64,000 nt of DNA from Strongyloides papillosus (lineage: Eukaryota > Nematoda > Chromadorea > Rhabditida > Strongyloididae): the NCBI GenBank assembly GCA_005656395.1, contig SRSI01000062.1:186001-250000 (forward strand). Reading direction: 5' to 3'. Numbering within the stretch: the stretch's first letter is position 1; every line of letters starts with the position of its first letter. Both the position numbers and the translations under genes were made by a program. Below the pieces are notes generated by a model, which was not told where the DNA came from, did no database searches, and was given only the letters and a program-made list of their open reading frames with translations. Positions 1 to 10,823 of this stretch are shown piece after piece.

Positions 1-444
1 TCCACAGGCAATCTCCCTTGCAACAAATCTACATGAAGGCTCATCCAAAACTTTTAATCTTTTTAATACACATTCCAGTGTGTCATCCCACAACTCCAGG
101 GTCATGCAAACACAAGTTTTGCAACCGAAATAGCGGAACATTCTAAGAATATTTGAATGTTTAAGATTCATCTGGATGCTGGTTTCTCGATAAATCTAGA
201 AAAGAAATAAATAAATATCAAAGTTATAAAAACAAACCTCTTCCAGATTCCCATCAAGCTTACTTTTCATTATAATTTTACCAACACACTTTCCCTTAGT
301 CTTGAGATGAGTAAATAAGTAGAAATTTCCGAAACTCCCAATCCCGATGAGCTCTCCTCTAATATATCGCGCTCTATTTATAGTATCATTAATAATCTTT
401 GGAACTTTTTCAAAGAAATCCTCGTGATCTTCCATTCCAAACAT
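1..444 (-). CDS. Polo-like kinase, 5' part only (cut by window edge)
   Basis: This is the N-terminal part of a polo-family Ser/Thr kinase; polo kinases act in mitosis, meiosis and at centrosomes. Exon 1 (238-444) has 69 codons. An intron (196-237) ends in TTTTCTAG, and exon 2 (1-195) continues off the left edge in phase 0. Seen: a glycine loop of type GIGSFG, a VAIK-like lysine in CVGKII, and the alpha-C/hinge segment around LKHSNILRMFRYFGC and LELW. Exon 1 has exactly the same codon number and intron phase as the complete copy at 3061-4881, so the two are tandem paralogues. A TATAAAAG box (547-554) lies about 100 bp upstream of the ATG. It sits in a flank that is also found upstream of the kinase-less copy at 5254-6223. 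The catalytic loop and polo boxes are outside the window, so activity cannot be judged. Confidence 0.85.
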
Positions 445-734
445 GATTATCAGAATAGTCCGTAACGTATTTTCTTAGTCGAATTAAAGATGACATAAAA
501 CACAAACGAATGTACAAAAAATGACATTCCACCAACTGAAACTTTACTTTTATACCAAGATGTCATCATATTACTTAATGTAATCATTGGTACAGTATGC
601 ATAGTTTATTTATTCCCAAAAGGCAAACATATCATATTATGTACTCGATGAATCTTTAAATGTAGTTGAAGCCTCTAAATGAATTTATGTAGTGAAAAGT
701 AGAAATAAATATTAGAAGGTTGATGATATGCTAT
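445..734 (-). promoter_or_regulatory. 5' flank of partial PLK, duplicated at 6224-6431
   Basis: This non-coding upstream region has TATAAAAG on the minus strand at 547-554. About 200 bp (roughly 445-660) align almost end to end with 6224-6425, upstream of the kinase-less polo-box copy. Shared blocks include the stretch around TTCTTAGTCGAA, GATGACATAAAACACAA and GGCAAACATATCAT. The conservation shows that the two loci are duplicates including the promoter. Nothing else is recognised here. Confidence 0.6.
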
Positions 735-945
735 TGTTTCCATTGATATCCAGATAACGAAGGTACTTTTTTTTTACAATTTTTCTCGTATACCATTTAC
801 CGTTTTCCAATCATAAATAATTTATAACACCGTTAAAAATCCCCCTCCAATGAACTCTTTTATAACATCTCGTTACCCATTTTATGATTCGCAATAGGTT
901 AGTAGTAGTATATCATCAAATTTTTCAACACACTATCTTTCTAGA
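735..945 (-). pseudogene. Relic of polo-like kinase exon 1
   Basis: On the minus strand this stretch aligns with exon 1 of the intact PLK (4675-4881). Recognisable pieces are KFDDIL (intact copy GFDNML), RDVIKEFIGGG (intact KEYVIEELIGEGG), RCYKL and RKIVKKKYL (intact GKIIKKEYP). They are spread over all three frames and separated by stops, so at least two frameshifts and several nonsense changes have built up. No exon 2 or exon 3 of this copy remains to the left, where the flank of the partial PLK begins. It is a dead tandem duplicate. The identification rests on the ordered set of short matches over about 200 bp. Confidence 0.7.
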
Positions 946-999
946 AAATACCAGTTTATTTCTTAAAGTTTAATATGTGTACTACCTTGTGAAGGTTTA

Positions 1000-1262
1000 T
1001 TAGGAAATTTTTCTTTTTAAATTGAATTTTGAAGTAGTAAGATAGTAAAATTTTTTATTAATAAAAAGAGTGATAGAAACAAAATTAATATTATTATAGA
1101 AACATGATATAATTACAATACATTTACGTATAGAAATACATACAAAAATAATATCCGCGGCAGAAACTTCATCTTTGGAAGTTTTTTTTTCGCTGGTATA
1201 GCACTGCCATCGCCATCATGCTTTCTTTTAAATGATGTTCATTCTTCAACAACTTTCTTGGA
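1000..1262 (-). pseudogene. Relic of polo-like kinase 3' end (last exon and 3' flank)
   Basis: The plus-strand sequence matches 5060-5350, which is the 3' flank and the end of the last exon of the kinase-less polo copy. Shared blocks include ATTTTTTATT with AATAAAAA, GAAATACATACAAAAA, and the coding part read on the minus strand around CATCATTTAAAAG (there CATCACTTAAAAG). The match stops abruptly near 1262. Three bases further on, glucose-6-phosphate isomerase coding sequence begins on the opposite strand. The rest of this PLK copy is missing. This appears to be a third relic unit of the array, truncated by the GPI pseudogene. Confidence 0.6.
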
Positions 1263-1265
1263 AAA

Positions 1266-2871
<1,606 letters not shown>

Positions 2872-3060
2872 GATGACATTATAAAAAATATATTTTTTTG
2901 ATTTTTAATGTAGAAAGAGTATAATTAAAATAGTTTGATAAGAAGTATAAATCTTTTATATTTAAATTATTAGGTTATTATATAATATACAAATAAACAA
3001 TATATTTACATTTAAAAATACATATTAAAAACACCCGTAATGGAATCCCTTTCTCTGAAG

Positions 3061-4881
3061 TTATTCACGATTATTTAATCTTGCTTTTACGGGGATATTG
3101 TTAACATCACCTCCAATTCTTCTTTTTAGTGATGTCCATTTATCAATAAGAGATTTAATATAAAACATTTTCTCAGCCATAAGAAGGTCCCATCCAGTGG
3201 ATGATAGTTTCTTCATGTTGTAAGTTTTTAGTTGTTTATCCTTATCAATGATTGAAATAGTTCCCATTAGTGGTGATACGATAACTTTGATGTGATCCTA
3301 TAATGAATGATATAGAAAAAAAACTTCAATAGAAACTTACTTCAAAAAAATTAACTTGAAGTGATTTGTTAGAAAATAAGAATCCAATTGCTTTACTAGA
3401 CTCCTTGTAATTTGTAACATAAGGCAGACTCTTAAGAGCAATTTTATATTTACTTTCTACTTTGGTCGGTTCAGAGAATTTAATATTATTAAAAGATGCT
3501 TTAAATATTTTTATTATTTTATATTTTTTCTCAAAACCATAAGCATAGCAATTACAACAATATGCTTTCCCACCATTCCTGTCTACACATAAATTCTCAT
3601 CACCCATATATTCATTTTCCCTGTGAACCATAAGAGTTCTGTCGTTAAAAACTGCACCGATACTGGAGTCAGAGAGTTGATATCCCAAACCGTACTTATC
3701 ACTGAAGTCACACCATTTAAATACAAAGGGCATAGGTTTATTTTCGTAATCTAATGCACCCTCCATTAGAGATGTTGGTACAACTGGACACTTGATATCT
3801 TTAAATACTTTAGATATCTCCTGATGAATGTAACGTAGATCCTCTCTGCCACCTAAATCTGGTATGCCTTCGAGTATATTCTCACGTCCACGTGGTGATA
3901 ACAGAATAAAATCGTTCTCTTTATTTTGGTGAGTAGTATTAGAAGGACATTTCTTGCATATTGTAGGAAATAGCACATCTTTCCCAATAAGTCCTTTATT
4001 CAAATAGTCACTTTTAAGAACTTCCCCAATATTCGGTCTTCTTCCAGGATCGTAAGTCAATAACCGTCTAATCATACTCACTGAATGGATATCCAATGTC
4101 TTCGGAAAAGTAATCTTATGATTCATTATTTTATAGTATACTCTATCCTTATCTCCCCCATCAAAAGGAACTTTTCCAACGAGTAATGTATATAAAATAC
4201 ATCCAAGTCCCCAGACATCAACTCCAAATGAGTATCCTTGTCCATTTATAACTTCAGGAGATGTGTAATTGGGAGTCCCACATACGTGCGTAATCTTTTC
4301 TTCTGGATAACTAAGAACAACAGCCAGTCCGAAGTCTCCTATTTTTACATCCATGTTATCAGTTAGAAATACGTTATTTAATTTCATATCTCTGTGGACG
4401 ATACTCTTGCTATGAAGATAAGAAATCCCTTGCGCAATTTCTCTAACAAAATACTTTGTTTCAGGTATCGAGCAAACTACTTTCTCTTTCTGGTACATTC
4501 GCAAAGTGTTGTTTCCACAGAATTCAAGGACTAAGTAATAAAATGAATGATCCGATATATAAGTATACATTCTAACAATATTAGGGTGACTAAGATGATA
4601 ATGAATTCTAGCCTCTTGATGAACCTAAATAAAGGAAGATAGAAAATAAATAATGTAAGGTTGATAAAACTTACTTGTCTCCTTTGATCTCCAGTATATG
4701 GATATTCTTTTTTTATGATTTTCCCTGCATAGCATTTGTTGTTATCCCTTCTAATTAACTTATAACACCGTCCGAAGCCACCCTCCCCAATGAGTTCTTC
4801 TATAACATATTCTTTCCTAGCTCTATGGTCCACAACGGTCGTTGGTAGCATATTGTCAAAGCCCTCGACGTACTCCTTCAT
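3061..4881 (-). CDS. plk: Polo-like kinase with two polo boxes (complete)
   Basis: This is a Ser/Thr kinase of the polo family. Three exons (4675-4881, 3341-4624, 3061-3297) join in phase 0 into 575 aa. The kinase domain shows the glycine loop GEGGFG (about aa 32-37), Lys54, HRD with Asp148, DFG at 166-168 and the motif CGTPNYTSPEV. Polo box 1 contains KWCDFSDKYGLGYQLSDSS, including the Trp that binds phosphopeptide. Polo box 2 contains NFFEDHIKV, with the His and Lys of the phosphate pincer, split by the last intron. The protein is somewhat shorter than C. elegans PLK-1 (about 650 aa). The activation-loop Thr is displaced: two residues before CGTPNY, where PLK1 has Thr210, the sequence has His182, and Thr181 is next to it. 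TATATAAAAG lies at 4951-4960. The start was chosen at MKEY because it matches the 69-codon first exon of the left-edge paralogue; an in-frame upstream start would add 20 residues. Confidence 0.93.
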
Positions 4882-5253
4882 TTTTATGGTTAAATAGCAA
4901 TATACAACTTGAGTAGATAGATATAAAGTGAATCGTAACAAAAAAAATTGCTTTTATATACGAGAAAATCATCATTCTAGATGTCATCATTATTGGTACA
5001 ATGTCAATATTTCTTGAAGATACTAATTCTTTGTTGCATAGAAACTAAAGAATTCTGATACCTATTGAACTTTTACTGGGAAATTAATTTTTTTTTTAAA
5101 CTGAATCGTCAATTGATAAAATTTTTTATTTAATAAAAACATTCATAAATCGAAGGTTAATATTACAATAGAAATATATTACATAATTACAATTTATGTA
5201 CATTTGGAAATACATACAAAAAAGTACTTATGATGGAAACTTCTTTTTGAGAG
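4882..5253 (-). promoter_or_regulatory. Intergenic: promoter of complete PLK and 3' flank of next copy
   Basis: TATATAAAAG on the minus strand (4951-4960) is a probable core promoter of the complete PLK, about 70 bp upstream of its start codon. From about 5060 rightward the sequence is the 3' flank of the kinase-less polo copy and is shared with the relic at 1000-1262. No gene is seen. Confidence 0.5.
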
Positions 5254-6223
5254 TTATTTATTATTATTTGACTTTTTTGCCACAACAACATCATCATTAC
5301 CTTCATGCCTCCTTTTAAGTGATGTCCATTGATCAAGAACTTCCTTGATATAAGACATCTTCTCTTCCGTAAATTCATCCACTCCACCATTAATTAATCC
5401 TTCAAGACAGTAAGTTTTTAATTTATTATCCTTATCAATAATTGAAATACTGCTAGTTGGAATCGAGATAATAAACTTCGTATGATCCTATAATGATAAT
5501 ATAAAAAATATGACTCAAACAAGACTTACTTCAAGGAAATTAATTTGAAATATTCCATTAAATAGTATAAAACAAATACACTTATCATTCCTTTTCCACT
5601 TTAGAAGAATAGGTGTTCCTGTACCGACAATCCCAATATTTTCCTGTTCCTCCGCTGGTGGCTCAGCCAACAAGTTATTTTCCATGTAATTTTTAAAGTA
5701 TTCAAGCAACTTGCATCTCTTACCCAAATTTGTAGGGCATTTACCATAATCGAAACATACTCTAGCACTATTTTTGTCTATGTACTGGTAATTTTCCATA
5801 CTACCATCAACGACGAGACGACTGTTGTCTTTGAAGTTTACACCGACACTGGAATCAGATAATTGATATCCTAGACCAAACTTTTCATTAAAATCAATCC
5901 ATCTAGATATATAATGTTTGGGTCTTCTAGAACATGACATTGCGTTACGACCCATCTCCCAGGTTGATATCCTTTTAGGTCCATTTTTAAAAAGGTGATC
6001 CACAAATCGGCATACTCCTTTGGAAAGAAAAATTGATTTCCCTTCAATATCGATTCAAGTTCTTCCTCGGGAACGTTCTTATTTCCAGAAGTATTGTCGA
6101 TTTCAATTTTTTCCACGATGCGGCTTCCAGGAAAATGTCTAACTACTCTAAATCCTTTCTGAAGGTATTTTCAATCCCAAGATTACCTCCAGAGAAATCC
6201 CCGCAACCCTCCATTCCAAACAC
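5254..6223 (-). pseudogene. Kinase-less polo-box copy (decaying PLK paralogue)
   Basis: Both polo boxes are intact but the kinase domain is gone. An ORF starts at ATG 6001-6003, runs to a donor after 5530 and continues in exon 5254-5487 in phase 0. This gives 235 aa with the same final intron position as the complete PLK. Polo box 1 reads RWIDFNEKFGLGYQLSDSS, with Trp kept; polo box 2 reads INFLEDHTKFI, with His and Lys kept. Upstream (6004-6223) lies a remnant of the 5' end. The ATG used by the left-edge paralogue is GTG here (6221-6223), the next ATG (6212-6214) soon meets a stop, and a frameshift separates a possible C-lobe remnant (KGNQFFFPK) from polo box 1. Either it is a pseudogene or it makes a small polo-box-only protein that could compete for polo-box targets. 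The conserved splice sites and open PB frame keep the second option alive. Confidence 0.75.
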
Positions 6224-6431
6224 GATTACCAGAATAGTCCTCAACGTAACTTCTTAGTCGAAATAACGATGACATAAAACACAAGTGAATGTATAAAAAA
6301 TGATTTCCCATCCACTGAAATGTCACTTTTATACTAAGAATCATAATATTATTTAACGTAATCATTAGTATAGTTCCGTTTAATTTCCGGAGGGCAAACA
6401 TATCATGTCAAATACCTGATGAATCCTTGAA
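6224..6431 (-). promoter_or_regulatory. 5' flank of kinase-less polo copy, with TATA box
   Basis: TATAAAAG on the minus strand at 6326-6333 sits about 105 bp upstream of the ancestral start position, the same spacing as in the left-edge PLK. The block aligns with 445-660. Its homology ends near 6430, at the edge of the array. Confidence 0.55.
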
Positions 6432-6600
6432 ATGTCGGCTAACTTCTTGATGAACCTACACAGAAAACTTAAACATGTCGATTTGACCGACCACCTTCAA
6501 AATTTTGTCAACTGTAGGCGATGTAAAAATAAAAGATTATCAAAACTGGATAGACCACAGTTTACATTCTACCTCAGAATGTACAATGAAAAATGCTATC
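6432..6600 (+). pseudogene. Possible fragment of translation factor eIF2-beta C-terminus
   Basis: A short ORF reads LHRKLKHV, then LQNFVNCRRCKN and FYLRMYNEKC. In eIF2-beta (eIF2 subunit 2) the same order occurs: LHRQPKH, then YVTCHTC with a following YFL..C..C zinc-binding half. Here the stretch between the two blocks is deleted and one zinc-ligand pair is largely lost, so it could not fold as the native domain. The fragment starts exactly where the polo-array flank homology ends. The match is by eye over short motifs, so chance similarity is possible; a profile search would settle it. If real, it is a second housekeeping-gene fragment inserted at the array boundary, besides the GPI copy. 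Confidence 0.35.
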
Positions 6601-6643
6601 ATATATTAACTTTTTTTTTTGTTAATTATTTAAAATTTATGCA

Positions 6644-6901
6644 TTAAATCGAGATGTTTAGGTTTTTCTGTGTATGAGGAATTAAATGATTGTCAAAAGA
6701 GATGGTACTAAGTTTTGTCTTAGCTCGTATAATATCAACTTCTATGAATGCTAATGAACAGAAAAATTTATTATTGTGATTGTTGATGGTGAGATTTTTT
6801 TGATGAAAAATTATTAAAATATTCCAACAAAGGTGACCATCGTGTAGATTATTTAAAAAGTTTTCTTGAATCTCAAAAAAGGATTTCTTACTTGAAGTCA
6901 T
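6644..6901 (-). other. Small ORF of unknown status
   Basis: An ATG-initiated ORF of 85 codons (start at 6901, MTSSKKSFF) overlaps the end of the preceding fragment by a few bases. It has no signal peptide, no recognised domain and no tandem partner. A donor-like GTAAG occurs four codons in. It may be chance in AT-rich DNA. It is listed only because it fills the gap between the polo array and the homeobox gene. Confidence 0.15.
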
Positions 6902-7092
6902 ATATCTTAAAATTTATTGTAGAAATTAAATCATGTGAAATATGATAATCTCTACTATAAAAATACATCAATATTGCACTTGTGTTCCCACATAGTTTTG
7001 AGACAATCAAATTTGATTACAAAGGATTCTTGTACATTTTCTAAAATTTTCTCGAATTCTCTAGTAGTTAACACAATTCAAACACACATGCA

Positions 7093-7189
7093 TATATAAA
7101 AGATAAAATTTAGTCACCATTATCACCAGGAGTTTAGTCAACAAAAGGTAGGTTTGTCATCGTCTTTTCCTTATTGTATATCTTTTTAG
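7093..7189 (+). promoter_or_regulatory. TATA box and 5'-UTR intron (or trans-splice site) of homeobox gene
   Basis: TATATAAAAG at 7093-7102 is followed by a GTAGGT donor at 7148 and a CTTTTTAG acceptor ending at 7189, four bases before the ATG. This fits a 42-nt 5'-UTR intron. Alternatively the acceptor may receive a spliced leader. Confidence 0.5.
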
Positions 7190-7193
7190 GAGT

Positions 7194-8326
7194 ATGTCAT
7201 CAAACAACTCGACTATGGCAGGTGAAGTCACCATAAAAGTGATCATTAGACCGAGCCTCGGTTTTATGGATGCTAAGGATCCTCATTTGTCCCAATTAGC
7301 AATTGCGGAAAATGTAACACTTAATCCGAGGATTCTAATCAAGGATTTGTGCAAAAGTGTTATGGAAGGGTACAACTTGGGACATGTGGCTAATGACTTC
7401 CAAGGTAACTAACTTATCATATTATAAAATTTATATCTTTTTTAGTGCTTGTTCAACATTCTAACTTGGAGTACTACCCCTTGAGCACATTTTTCCACGA
7501 CATGAACGCCAAAATTGGTTCTGTCGCCTCTCGATTTGAAGACATACTGACAATAAAAATATTTGTCCCTTTGTAAGTTTTCAAAAATTTTTTTAAAAAT
7601 AATTTCCTTCGTTTATTTATTATAGAAAGTTTTGTGAAGATATAAGAATGGTGAAAGTGGAGGGAGTATATAAAAATATTATCAAATATTTGCTTTCCAG
7701 AGTGGACGATAAGGAAAATCAACTGCCAGATTCAATCATTCAGGTAGGTTTTTTCTTTACAGTTTTCCATAAATTGTGTGGTTTTTTAGTATATAAGATA
7801 TGAGGCTGAAGGTTATACAATCAAGCAACTCCCACTAGAAACCCTTTCCAAAATGTATGAAGGGTTAGCTCATGCACTTAAGTCAGATGTCACAAGCATG
7901 AGTTTAAATGTTGCACTAACACCGGATAGGGACAATACTCTTAATTTCGCATCGGTTCCGAGGGACGACAGTATTTCACCTCGTGGCGTAGAATCCGACA
8001 CCTTGAAACAATGTATTGATGCTCTCGACATAATTATTGGTGATGGTTCACCTGTGAGTTCATCTCAAGAGAATCATGATGAAGTCGAACTAGGTGGTAG
8101 GTCGAAAAAGAGAGTTAAGTACAGTAAAGAAATAGAATTACCTATTCTCGAGAGGTGGTATGGATCATCATGTAATCATGATTACGGTCGGTATGCGGAA
8201 GCCCTAAACACTATTTCGGGACGAATTGGATTAGATAGACTTACTCCTGGAAACATTTGTTCATGGTTTAGAAGAAGAAGGGCTCGCGACAGAAGGGACC
8301 AAAAACTGTTGATGAGTCAATTGTAA
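7194..8326 (+). CDS. SATB/DVE-1-like homeobox transcription factor
   Basis: Four exons (7194-7404, 7446-7572, 7626-7743, 7790-8326) give 330 aa. The N-terminal part resembles the ubiquitin-like oligomerisation (ULD/CMP) domain of SATB1 and nematode DVE-1. DLCKSVMEGYNLGHVA aligns with the SATB helix, and YYPLSTFFHDMNAKIGS with ILTIKIFV aligns with the strand pair that ends in VTLKI. The C-terminus (about aa 257-320) is a divergent homeodomain: basic start KKRVKY, an extended loop, and recognition helix ICSWFRRRRARDRR, which keeps the invariant W-F and R positions. DVE-1 regulates the mitochondrial unfolded protein response with UBL-5; transferring that role here is inference. AATAAA lies just after the stop at about 8333. 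The homeodomain is firm. The SATB/DVE assignment rests on the ULD-like part. A CUT domain was not recognised. Confidence 0.7.
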
Positions 8327-8592
8327 TCTGTAAATAAAACAAATTTCTGTAAAAATTTCTGTACATTGTATATAATTTTTATTTTATTACTTACCAATAA
8401 AACTTTATTTTTAATAACGTTGTCTTACTATGTAGTGATGTATTTTAAATAATTTAGGTATACAAAATCCCACGAAATAAAATCTATCATAGGCATTTTC
8501 AATTCTTAGTTAAATGATAACTTTTTAATCTTATTATTCATTTATTTTTGTGTAAAACTTTTTAATAATATTTTTTGTAGGAATTATTCGCT

Positions 8593-9288
8593 ATGTCGCT
8601 TAAGCTAGGAGATCAATTTCCAAATTTTTCATGTACAACATCCCATGGTAACATAGAAGACTTTCATCAATGGCTTGGTTCAAGTTGGGGTATTCTATTT
8701 TCACATCCTGCGGATTTCACACCAGTCTGTACAACAGAACTTGCTAAGGCTGTTGAATTAGCACCAGAATTTGAAAAAAGAGATGTTAAAATGATAGCCC
8801 TATCAATTGATGACGAAGAGTCTCACAAAAAATGGTGTCATGATATCATTGCTTATGGGAAACACCTAGGTACTCTCAAAAACTACAACGAAGAAAATAT
8901 ATTCCCTTTTCCAATAATCGCTGATGTCAACAGAGAGTTGGCAACAAAACTCGGAATGTTAGATCCAGAAGAGATAGGCCCAGATGGAATGGCACTTACA
9001 GCTAGAGCTGTCTTTGTTATTGGACCCCAAAAGCAACTTAAACTTAGTATCCTATATCCAGCAACTACTGGAAGAAATTTTGATGAGATACTTCGCGTTA
9101 TTGATTCCCTTCAACTTACGGCCACCCAGAAAGTTGCTACTCCTGTTAATTGGAGGCACGGTGACAAATGTATGGTTGTTCCGTCACTCTCTGAAGTTGA
9201 TGCCGAGTTGTTATTTGGAAAAAATATTGATTCTATTGATGTTCCATCGAAGAAGAAGTACCTTCGCTTAACCCCGATGCCTAAATAA
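8593..9288 (+). CDS. prdx-6: Peroxiredoxin 6 (1-Cys peroxiredoxin)
   Basis: A single exon encodes 231 aa, close to vertebrate PRDX6 (224 aa). It reduces H2O2 and phospholipid hydroperoxides in the cytosol. Seen: the active site HPADFTPVCTTE with peroxidatic Cys46 and Thr43, no second resolving Cys motif of the 2-Cys type, GMLDPEEIGPDGMALTAR with the active-site Arg, the Prx6 core YPATTGRNFDEILR, and the C-terminal signature KKYLRLTP. The GSSWG stretch (about aa 29-33) corresponds to the GDSWG lipase-type motif of mammalian PRDX6, which carries phospholipase A2 activity; the central Ser is kept. The ATG lies 13 bp after a TTTTTTGTAG acceptor (ends 8580) with no obvious partner donor, suggesting spliced-leader trans-splicing. 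Confidence 0.96.
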   Translation: MSLKLGDQFPNFSCTTSHGNIEDFHQWLGSSWGILFSHPADFTPVCTTELAKAVELAPEFEKRDVKMIALSIDDEESHKKWCHDIIAYGKHLGTLKNYNEENIFPFPIIADVNRELATKLGMLDPEEIGPDGMALTARAVFVIGPQKQLKLSILYPATTGRNFDEILRVIDSLQLTATQKVATPVNWRHGDKCMVVPSLSEVDAELLFGKNIDSIDVPSKKKYLRLTPMPK

Positions 9289-9547
9289 GTGGAAGAATCT
9301 GACAGAGTTACTTATTTTTTGTTATTGTTATATATACACATTCATAAGAATAATATTTTATTTTCATTGATACAGTGAACTGTTTAAGAATGACAGGTAA
9401 TCTATCAAACACCAGTTATAAATAGTTTATAATAATATTTGTATTTTTAAACTATATTCATAGTTATAAAAGTTTTAAAATTCTACAAAGTACTTTTAAC
9501 ATTAAAAAAATCTAATTTCAAGTGTAAATTTTAAAAAATCATAAAAA

Positions 9548-10823
9548 TTATAGTTTGTTGGGGATATTTCTAACGGTCTCATCCATAGCTTTGGCAACAT
9601 ACTCTACGTTTTTTAGTATTCAATCCACAAATGTTTATTCTTCCGTCACTTAAAAGGAAAACATGGTGTTTTTCAACGAGATGTTTGACTTGAGCTGGAT
9701 TCAATCCTGTGTAAGAAAACATTCCTATTTGTTGAGTAATATGATCCCATTTTCCTGGTGTTCCTAAATCTTCTAAATGTTTACGAAGAGCAGCGCGCAT
9801 CTCCTTGATACGACCTGACATCTCTCTGATTGACTCAAACCATTTAGCTTTTAAATCTGGATTGGTTAGAACCATATGGACAATTCTGGCTCCATGGGCT
9901 GGTGGATTTGACCAGTTGGCACGAATAATAAGTGAAATCTGTGATTTCATGCCAGTAATAACTTTAGGATCTTTAACAACGACAGTTAAATTACCGATTC
10001 TCTCATTGTATAATCCAAAATTTTTAGCAAATGATTGAGAAATAACCATTTCAAGGCCTTGATCAACAAAGTATCTAATAGCCCAGGCGTCGGCATCTGG
10101 ATCACCGGATGCAAATCCTTGATAAGCAATATCAAAGAATGGGAAAAGATTTTTTCTTTTAACAACTTCTGCAATCTTTTCCCATTGTTCATGTGTTGGA
10201 TCCATTCCTGTTGGGTTATGAGCACATCCATGGAATACAATAACTGCTTTTTCTGGGGCATTTTCTAAATCTTTTAACATATTGTCAATATCAATTTTTC
10301 TGTTCTCAGTATCCCAGTAATGATATTTATTAATATTTTTGAAGTTGCCCTTTTTGAATACGGCATTATGATTTCCCCATGTTGGATTGGAAACATAAAC
10401 AGTATCAAGACCAATCATATCATGAAGTGCTTCAGCACCAATACGAAGAGATCCAGTTCCTGAAAGACATTGAACTCCAAAATAACGTCCTTCTTTAATT
10501 GCTATTGAATTTGATCCAAGAACAAGTTCGGCAGCGGCGTTGCAAAAACCTTCATGTCCAAGAACAGGAAGGTATTCATGATTTAATGATGCATCGGCGA
10601 GAATTCTTTTTTCTGCTTCATGGACAACTGGTAATACAAGAGGTTTACCTTCCTCAGTACGATAAGCTATAAAAAAGATGTATATTATTGATAAGGATAA
10701 AAAAATAAACAAACCTCCAATTGTTAAATTAACTTTATTTGGATCAACATCATCTTGACATTTTTTATTCATAAAAAAAACTTCAATTGGTGGAGCTACT
10801 GGAACATCATTAAAAAGAGACAT
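9548..10823 (-). CDS. got-1: Aspartate aminotransferase, cytosolic type (one-base frameshift near 3' end)
   Basis: This PLP enzyme interconverts aspartate and 2-oxoglutarate with oxaloacetate and glutamate. Exon 1 (10715-10823) and exon 2 flank a 48-nt intron (10667-10714) that is itself open, so it is easy to misread as coding. Seen: the PLP lysine in ISQSFAKNFGLYNERIGN, the substrate-binding CAHNPTGMDPT, DIAYQGFASGD, and the C-terminal Arg in SDGRINICGL. No mitochondrial presequence precedes VPVAPPIEVFF, so it is cytosolic. After GLNTK the frame breaks in a run of six A (plus-strand T run 9609-9614). As written it ends at 9579 with an unrelated tail. One A fewer restores the family C-terminus to a TAA at 9548-9550 and gives about 408 aa. 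The open frame elsewhere argues for a sequence error rather than a pseudogene. A TTTTCAG acceptor lies about 17 bp before the ATG. Confidence 0.93.

Noticed and set aside
10667..10714. In-frame hydrophobic insert (LFIFLSLSIIYIFFI) in aspartate aminotransferase, looking like a membrane span
   Set aside because: It is a 48-nt intron divisible by three with GTTTG donor and TTTATAG acceptor; removing it restores the conserved NLTIGG-AYRT block.
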